Shown here: one piece after another, positions 27,401 through 36,400 of the stretch
Layout: the number at the start of each line of letters is the position of its first letter
How positions within the stretch are numbered: the first letter of the stretch is position 1
NCBI GenBank assembly: GCA_903813345.2
Contig: CAIIXF020000001.1
Location: forward strand, 27,579,915 to 27,643,914
Direction: 5' to 3'
DNA length: 64,000 nucleotides
Origin: Owenia fusiformis
Lineage: Eukaryota > Annelida > Polychaeta > Sabellida > Oweniidae
Notes under the pieces: generated by a model
What the model was told of the DNA's origin: nothing
Databases searched by the model: none
What the model saw: the letters and a program-made list of their open reading frames with translations, nothing else
Program-made: the position numbers and the translations under genes

Positions 27401-30400
27401 TATATGTACTTGTTCCGATCAATCTAATTAAATAGCGCTTTCACCCAATTTATAGCAGCCTAGATTTCACCCAACATTTCTGATGTATTTCAGGTTTGGT
27501 GAGGGGTATACCATCATATTAAGAGTATCTGGCTCCAATCCAATTCTAACTCCTCTAATAAAGAGATTAGAGCAACATTTCCCCGATGCTCTCCTGAAGG
27601 AGAAGCACCACAACATGCTGCAATATCAATTGGGGGAGAAAGGCGACTCACTTGCAAATATATTCTCAACCATGGAGAATCTTAGAGTAGAGTTTAACAT
27701 TGAAGACTATAGTGTTAGTCAAACTACATTGGACCAGGTAAGTGGTTGTTAAATACAGGGTGCACCTTTGAAATACAGGGTGTCCCTTTGTAATACAGGG
27801 TGTCCCTTGATGATACAGGCTATACTTTTGTAATATAAGGTGTCCCTTGGTAATACAGGGTGTTCCTTGGTAAAAGGGATTAACCTTTTTAGAACAATGG
27901 TGTCCATTTGTAATACAGGGTGTCCCTTTGTAATACAATGTGACTGTATCCTTACTTTTGTAATGCAGGGTTTCACATTCTGTTATAATGTGCATATTTT
28001 TATGTGCGTTAGTGAATTTCAACGAATAAGTTGCAAATAAAAAGGTTGAAATTTTTTTTTTATATACATAACAGCTGTAGGTAGATCAGCTACACACAGA
28101 GCTATCACACAGATACATCCTTTATAAAAGTTGAATAATGAATGTTTTTCCAGGTCTTTATAAACTTCGCCAAGAAGCAGTCTGACTTACTGGATGATGA
28201 ACTAGCTGCCCAAGCAGCAGTAGGTGGAGAGTCAGAATCTCAGAGTAATCAAAACAAATCTGGTAAGTTACTTTGTTATTATTGAACTTCCTAATGTATA
28301 GTGATAACCATGCTGCTGTAGTAAATTGCAGAGATCAAATGTGTAAAACAACAACTTAACAGGAATGTAGTTTTGGGGGATTTGACAAAATTGGTACCAG
28401 TACTAATAGGGGCTCATATGGTAGCCAAAGGTGGGCCCGTCAGTGAGCAAATTTGAACCACATTATTTATCTCGGGAAACATGTCAGATTTAATGATTTG
28501 GAACTTTGACGCCCAAAAAGTGACCATTATGGATAGCTTTTCTAGGTTTTATACCCCCCGAGGTTATTTTCGAGGGGGTCTCAACTCTTTCTTAATAACT
28601 TTAAAAATATTAAAGAAATGTGTCTGAAACTTGCAGGGTACCTTCCTGGGGTCAACACATAGCTGTATTGAAAGTTTAGGATTATTTGAAATAATGGTTG
28701 CTATAGCAACCAAGAAAATGTGTTTCCAAACTGGCAATTTACAGCAATTTTGGCCTGTAGCAACCTGGTTGAAGTTAGATATTTTTTCTATTGATGAATT
28801 TTCACATTGTTAATTGGTTTCAAAAACACACTACAACTGTATTCTTTCATTTTATTGCAGATTAGAATTGACACCATGAGTATTAAAGGTCCATAATCAT
28901 ACATGAATGAACCCATCCCCCAAATTCTATAAAAAGTGGGCGTGGCACCAGACATGTACCAGTTTGTAATTCATAAGTTTAAACACCCAATAAATAATGT
29001 TAATATTTATGTTACCATGTTTCCAGTGGTAGTTGAAGAAGTTCTTTTAAAAAACTAGATATATTACCATGGAAACCATATATTTATGTTGCCATAGCAA
29101 CAGAACTTTGGTAATGAAATAGCCAATAATTTGATCGAAGCCCTCATGCATGTGGTTCCATATATACAAAAATCAAATGTCCTGTATCTCTCAAAGATCT
29201 TAAAACCTTCCTGGGGTCAACACAGAGCTGTATTGAAACTTTGGGGTTATTTGGAGTAATGGTTGCTATAGCAACCAAGAAAATGTGTTTCCGAGCTGGA
29301 CAATTTATGGCAATTTGGCCCCACTGCAACTTGGTTGGAGTTTGATATTTTTTCTAGTGATGAATTTTCACATTGATAATTGGTTTCTAAAACACTTCTG
29401 TATTCTTTCATTTTATTGCAGATTAGAATGACACCATTAGTATGAAAGGTCCATAATCATACATGAATGAACCCCCCCCCCTGTCTATAAGAAGTGGGTG
29501 TGGCACCAGACATGTACCACTTTGTAATTCATGAGTATAAAAACCCAATAAATAATGTTGATATTTATGTTACCATGTTTCCAGTGGTAGTTGAAGAAGT
29601 TCTCCTAAAAATATAATCATATAATAAATATATATATATCATGGAAACCATACATTTATGTTGCCATAGAAACAACTTTGGTCTGTTAACGCAAGGCTTA
29701 ATGAAATTATTGTTCATTTGGCAGAATATATATCCTAGTAGTTTACACTCTTTGTAGTTCACATTTGTATGAGCTACTATTATAGTATATCTGACACATC
29801 TCTATTCTATAGTGATACTTTTACATTTGCTTGCAGAACGTGATATGTGATAGGCCCCAGAGTGATGGCACTCAGAAGACTGCATATGATATCAAATAAA
29901 GCTTGAAAAACAGATAAGTAATACAGCATACTATGACTCTGTCATTTAAACAACAGATGAAGCTGTAAAGTTCTTAAACCAGTCTATTTCAGTTCTCCTC
30001 AGTCCTTTGTGAAACTTCACCTATATAATTTTGAAGCTCATATGTGGGTTCTGATTCTTCTGGATCTGTCATAGCTGGCCTCATCACATCAACAAGATCT
30101 TGTCGTAATATGTTTGATGTGCACCAGTCTAGTTCTAGTACACAAGATAAATTATTTTTCAACCCATTCCCTCTGGGAGATGAGAGTTCAGGCTTGAGTT
30201 GCACACAAACTCTTCAATTACAGCCTGTGTTCCAGTTGTAATATTTGTAGATGACCCAATACATTAATTGAATGCATCTTGGTATTTCTGGCTATTTCAT
30301 AGCAGAGTTGGAGGCCTGGTTTTTCCTCGTTGAACAAATGCACTAACACAATAACAACCTGTGAGAATGGTGTATCATCAAGACTAGAAAATCTGTGTCT

Positions 30401-33400
30401 GGGGAATGTACAATAATGTTCTTTGACTGATCAAAACGTCTTCACATGTATTCATCTTGGTGTTTGCTTCTTCTTGTGTTGACAGTAGATTGTTATCAAC
30501 ATATATTTTATTGAATCTATGTATTTGATAGCTGTCAGTTAAGAAATCTACCCTCTCTGACTTCAGTGGTAGCATGTCAAACACTTGCTCTGCCAGTTCT
30601 TCAAATGTGGATAGACGCTGCACTAAGCTGTGATAGATAGCATTACCATCATATATGTAGAATGATTCATCTTTTGCTGGTCTTGAAGGATAATGTTGGA
30701 GATTCTCAAGAGTATTTGGGAGTGTTGCTTTTGCTGCCTTCGCTGGCAGACCATCAGGAGACCCTAGCGCCCATGGCACTGGACTAAGCGGATACTCTAA
30801 AACTTTCTTGTTCTCTTGAGATATAAGAACTAACTGTCAAAAAATATTCCTCTAAACTTGTTGTCAGATGTTTTCAGGATGTCCTTCTCGATTGTCACAA
30901 ATGTCTTCACCTTTATTCTTTTCACTGGATCTTGAAAACTTTTGGTGTCACTCACAAGTCTTTATTCAAATTCCACCTTGCCTCTAGACCTGACATGCAG
31001 TAGGTCCTGATGATAGACAGTAGAGTTGATCATAGCATCTGTCTCAAAGGGGTCTAAAAAGTTACCTATTGCGGCCCTTGCTTTTGAAACACCTTCAGAG
31101 CCTGCTATGTTTACACAGTAGTAGGCATTTGAATTGGTGATAAATCCAATTACCCACACCCTAAGATTTCGCACTCTGATTGATAGTCTGTTCAGTGGTT
31201 TGATCAACTGGCAAATGTAGTGCAGGTACTTGGGACCTGTTAACACTAAACCCAAGGTCTCTCAATAGCCTTTCTTTCTCTTGGTTTGTATGCTTGAGGT
31301 TAGCAAGCATGACATATTGTGCTGTTAGATATATAGCATAGTTGGACTGGTCCATTGCGAAGAATAGTGGACATAGGTCTTGTTGTAGACACTAGACAGA
31401 GTAAGTGGAGGTCAAAATCATTCTCTGCTAGCTTGGATGAATCGTGATATTACATGACAATAACCTCTTGTGAGAGCATGGGGATTGGTAGCTGGCTGAT
31501 AAACTTGTCTAACAAATTCCTTTGTAGCAACTCCAGGAAGATTTTGGGCACTCTGATTGATCTATTATAATGGTTTCCAGTTAGCACACCTTCAAGAGAT
31601 CCACTAGCATATATGCCAGCTTCAATGATGATCTCAGAGAAACCTTGAAACCAAAACCAATGAATCAATAGCCAGAAATACCAAGATGCATTCAATTAAT
31701 GTATTGGGTCATCTACAAATATTACAACTGAAACACAGGCTGTAATTGAAGAGTTTGTGTGCAACACAAGCCTGAACTCTCATCTCCCAGAGGCATTGGG
31801 TTGAAAAATAATTTATCTTGTGTACTAGAACTAGACTGGTGCACATCAAATATATTACGACAAGATCTTGTTGATGTGATGAAGCCAGCTATGACAGATC
31901 CGGAAGAGTCAGAACCCACATAGGAGCTTCAAAATTATATGGGTGAAGTTTCACAAAGGACTGAGGAGAAATGAAATAGACTGGTTTAAGAATTTTGCAG
32001 CTTCATCTGTTGGTTAAATGACAGGGTCATAGTATGCTGTACTACTTATCTCTTTTTCAAGCTTCATTTGATATCATATGCAGTCTTCTGAGTGCCATCA
32101 CTCTGGGGCCTATCACATATCACTTTCTGCAAGCAAATGTAAAAGTATCACTATAGAATAGAGATGTGTCAGATATACTAGATTATCCTACACTTAGTGT
32201 ACTAAATGTATAATAACATGAAAAAATAAATTTGATATTTATTGGCAAAATGAATATCCGGAGGATATCGTTACGATATACTCCGGGCGGAGGATATCGT
32301 GACGATATACTCCGGAAAACCCAATATGCAGAGGATATTGTGACGATATACTCCGCTTGTTAATTTCCCGCCAAATTGACTCTATTTGGCATGAAATTCA
32401 TTTTACAATGATATTATACATTCAGTACACTCCTTGTAAGTGTAGGATAATAAGAACATCCTATGATTTTTTTCAGAATATCATTTTAATCTACTCAGCG
32501 ATATTGATATATGCACTCATTCGCTTCGCTCTCTCGTGCAGATATCAATATCACCTCGTAGATAAAAATGATATTCCTCAAAATCATAGGATACCCTATA
32601 AATAGTAGCTCATACAAATATGAACTACAAAGAATGTAAACTACTAGGATATATATTCAGCCAATACAGTTTACTCATACATTTGTTGTTTTCTCTAAAT
32701 GGCCAAATGAATAGTCAAATGAACAATAATTTCATTAAGCCTTACGTTAACAGACCAAAGTTGTTTCTATGGCAACATAAATGTATGGTTTCCATGATAA
32801 TATATTTATATATGATATTATATATATATATATTTATTATATCATTATATTTTTAGGAGAACTTCTTCAACTACCACTGGTAACATAAATATCAACATTA
32901 TTTATTGGTTTTTTATACTCATGAATTACAATGTGGTACAAGTCTGGTGCCACACCCACTTCTTATAGACGGGGGGGGGGGGGGTGGTGGGTTCATTCAT
33001 GTATGATTATGGACCTTTCATACTAATGGTGTCATTCTAATCTGCAATAAAATGAAAGAATACAGTTGTAGTGTGTTTTAGAAACCAATTATCAATGTGA
33101 AAATTCATCACTAGAAAAAATATCAAACTCCAACCAAGTTGCAGTGGGGCAAAATTGCCATAAATTCTCCAGCTCGGAAACACAGTTTCTTGGTTGCTAT
33201 AGCAACCATTACTCCAAATAATCCCAAAGTTTCAATACAGCTCTGTGTTGACCCCAGGAAGGTTTTGAGATCTTTGAGAGATACAGGACATTTGATTTTT
33301 GTATATATGGAACCACATGCATGAAGGCTTCGATCAAATTATTGGCTATTTCATTACCATAGTTCTGTTGCTATGGCAACATAAATATATGGTTTCCATG

Positions 33401-36400
33401 GCAATATATCTAGTTTTTTAAAAGAACTTCTTCGACTACCACTGGAAACATGGTAACATAAATATCAACATTATTTATTGGGTGTTTAAACTTATGAATT
33501 ACAAACTGGTACATGTCTGGTGCCACGCCCACTTTTTATAGACTTTGGGGGGTGGTTCATTCATGTATGATTATGGACCTTTAATACTAATGGTGTCAAT
33601 TCTAATCTGCAATAAAATGAAAGAATACAGTTGTAGTGTGTTTTTGAAACCAATTAACAATGTGAAAATTCATCAATAGAAAAAATAGCTAACTTCAACC
33701 AGGTTGCTACAGGCCAAAATTGCTGTAAATTGCCAGTTCGGAAACACATTTTCTTGGTTGCTATAGCAACCATTATTTCAAATAATCCTAAACTTTCAAT
33801 ACAGCTATGTGTTGACCCCAGGAAGGTACCCTGCAAGTTTCAGACACATATCTTTAATATTTTTAAAGTTATTAAGAAAGAGTTGAGACCCCCTCGAAAA
33901 TAACATCGGGGGGTATAAAACCTAGAAAAGCTATCCATAATGGTCGCTTTTTGGGCGTCAAAGTTCCAAATCATTAAATCTGACATGTTTCCCGAGATAA
34001 ATAATGTGGTTCAAATTTGCTCACTGACGGGCCCACCTTTGGCTACCATATGAGCCCCTATAAGCTCCCCAAAAGAATCCTGGTATATCTTATCTGATCT
34101 GATATTTTTTTTTCTTTTTATATTTAGTGTTTAGCTTCACTTTGGGACTTGGGAAATTTTCACATTTCTCTTTTCTTCTTTCGCAACTAACACTGGATAA
34201 ACTTTGGTTCTTGCAACTAGTTTGGGTATATTAGTAGAAGCCTTTCTTAAATCAAATGCAAATGTTAAATCAAAAAGCTCAATTAAAATACTGTGTTTTA
34301 TTCCTGTATAGCGCAGTCAACATTTTCACGATTCTGTCGGTCATTTAAAGTCAAATGTAAGTTTTTCAAATTCAAGATTTAGATATGCATGAGTGAAATT
34401 TTCCCTCTAGTTTTTTTTTATTGATGGTATGCTTGATGATATGAACAAAAGAGGTTTCTTAGTCCCCAGTTAAGTTTGTTCCCATTAATTAAGCTTCACA
34501 TATTTATTCACAGTTGAAAATGAATCCTTGGGAAACATTTTTTGATCAGATAGACCTCTTTAGTTTTAGTTTGACCTGTTCTTTCAATCCAACGCTACTA
34601 ATATATGAGTTGATTTAAATAGGCTAATGAAAAGCTTTTTGCTCGGGACTTGATTTCAAGATTAACATCTCTAATTTGCTAAACCTTCTAATAAAATAAA
34701 AAGCGACTAAAGATTCTCTTCTTGACATCTATTTCCACTCATCTTTCTTAAGAATGCCCATAAATGCCTATTCCCATGGCCAAGAGCTTTCATCAAGACA
34801 GAGAAATGTGTTTTATTTGTTCTCATAACATTCACTTAAAAACCAGGAAGTCAATCGGAGAATCTTTGGCAGCATAAAGTGTTATTTTGGCGAATCAGAC
34901 ATTGACAGTAAATGCTCATGGGCTGTAATACTACGCTTCCCATCTCTCCCTATATATTTAGACTGAATCCATCTTGACATAGAAATATGAATAATTAGAA
35001 AGATGGAGGAAAGATAGAGGAAAGGTCTGATGTAAGACAACTTTGAGGTATTGAATGAAGTATTCACTCATTTTGATTGATCTTTTGGACAAATATTTTT
35101 ATCTGACAAAAACATGTGCACTTTATAATAAGTATGTACACACGTCCCAGTTTCACCCTTAAGTTCCATGGAAAACCTTTATATTACAAAAGACTTGTAC
35201 TTGTTCATTGACTTCTGTTGGAAATTGTAAAATCATTTAATTTGGCATGAGTGTCCAAAATGTGAAGGCTTCATTTATACCACAAGTTGAGGATGGGTCA
35301 TAATGCCTGATTGATTAAACAACTAACATTGCTGGTTCAATCTACTTTTTTCTGCACCCTCTCGGGCATGCCATCCAGAAGACGCATCAGTCAGGGTGAG
35401 GTACGGATCTATCAAGGAATCTAATACCGATGACTCACAGGTATTAAATGGATTCTATTTACTGTTACAGCTTTGCTCTAAGTATAAAATTATTCTGCAT
35501 TTTGGCACCTATTTCACGGCTTTTAGCTTGGCACTTCTTAAAACCAAATACTGTACTTCTACTTCATTTGGCAGCTGTCTTAATTTGCCAGATACACCAA
35601 ATCCTCAAAGTCCGCCAAATTAAGTAGCTACCAAATCCCCTTGTAATTTTAGTTACATGTAAATTAGTACCATTAGTGCATTGCAATATTACAGTATATT
35701 GCGCCAAATCTTCACAACATCAAATCTGCCGAAATAAGTTGCACCAAATTAAGTAGATGTACAGAAATAGGCTAGCTGCATGTGTCTTTTGGACAAATTG
35801 TTTATGGAGTACCTTTTACCTTGGAGATATTTTATCTGTGTAATATACTGTAGTTTGCTAGTTTCTCATAATGAAGTCCCAAAGATAACTCTCTTTGGCA
35901 TTATATAATGTGCAATTATGTACCTTTTCAACAAGTTCTGAATTCTGACATCAATATTTGACACTCGTCTTTTTTGAAAAATAAATATCTTTTCATTTCG
36001 TTTCATCTTTCATGGCAAAGATGTTTTTCAAATTGATAGGAATTTCTTTTTCTATGTGCAGTACATTGTTTATCACTAAAATTGGAATCAATGTCATTAT
36101 TCAAATGAATAACCAGTGGGTGTACCTTCAAAATGAAACTGGATGGGTTTTCATTTCAAAGGAAACATACCTGGAATTAAGCCTAACTATGCACTTAATA
36201 TCTGAGGCGTAATTACTAATTGTAAGGCATAGTCTTGTGTTGCCCACGGGACACAAATTAAATTATTTCTCACTAGAATTACCAGTTTTTGTGTCAATAT
36301 ATGCTACAATTACCAGTTGTTGTGTCAATATGTGCTATAATTACCAGTTGTTTTGTCAATATGTACTACAATTACCAGTTGTTGTGTCAATATATGCTAC

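Larger units (their letters stand above)
28407..34060. mobile_element. 5.65 kb transposon with about 2 kb inverted arms around a decayed HEEADTR-type gene
   Basis: The outer ends are TAGGGGCTCATATGG and its reverse complement, flanked by a 3-bp TAA repeat (28404-28406 and 34061-34063). The left arm runs 28407-30297 and the right arm 31666-34060; the right arm is longer because of a MITE cluster at 32181-32605. Each arm contains two direct copies of a roughly 570-bp subunit (for example CTTCCTGGGGTCAACACA at about 28647 and 29208). Between the arms lie pieces of a - strand gene. The element fills most of the last ABCA intron. Confidence 0.87.

Noticed and set aside
27666-28022. Open frames with repeated KGHPVLQ/KGTPCIT peptides
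   Set aside because: Produced by the 20-bp minisatellite inside an ABCA intron; no start context or conservation is visible.
28631-33836. Mirror open frames in the arms (for example 28631-28813 and 33654-33836; 30044-30241 and 31722-31919)
   Set aside because: Identical in both arms only because the arms are inverted copies; no recognisable domain.
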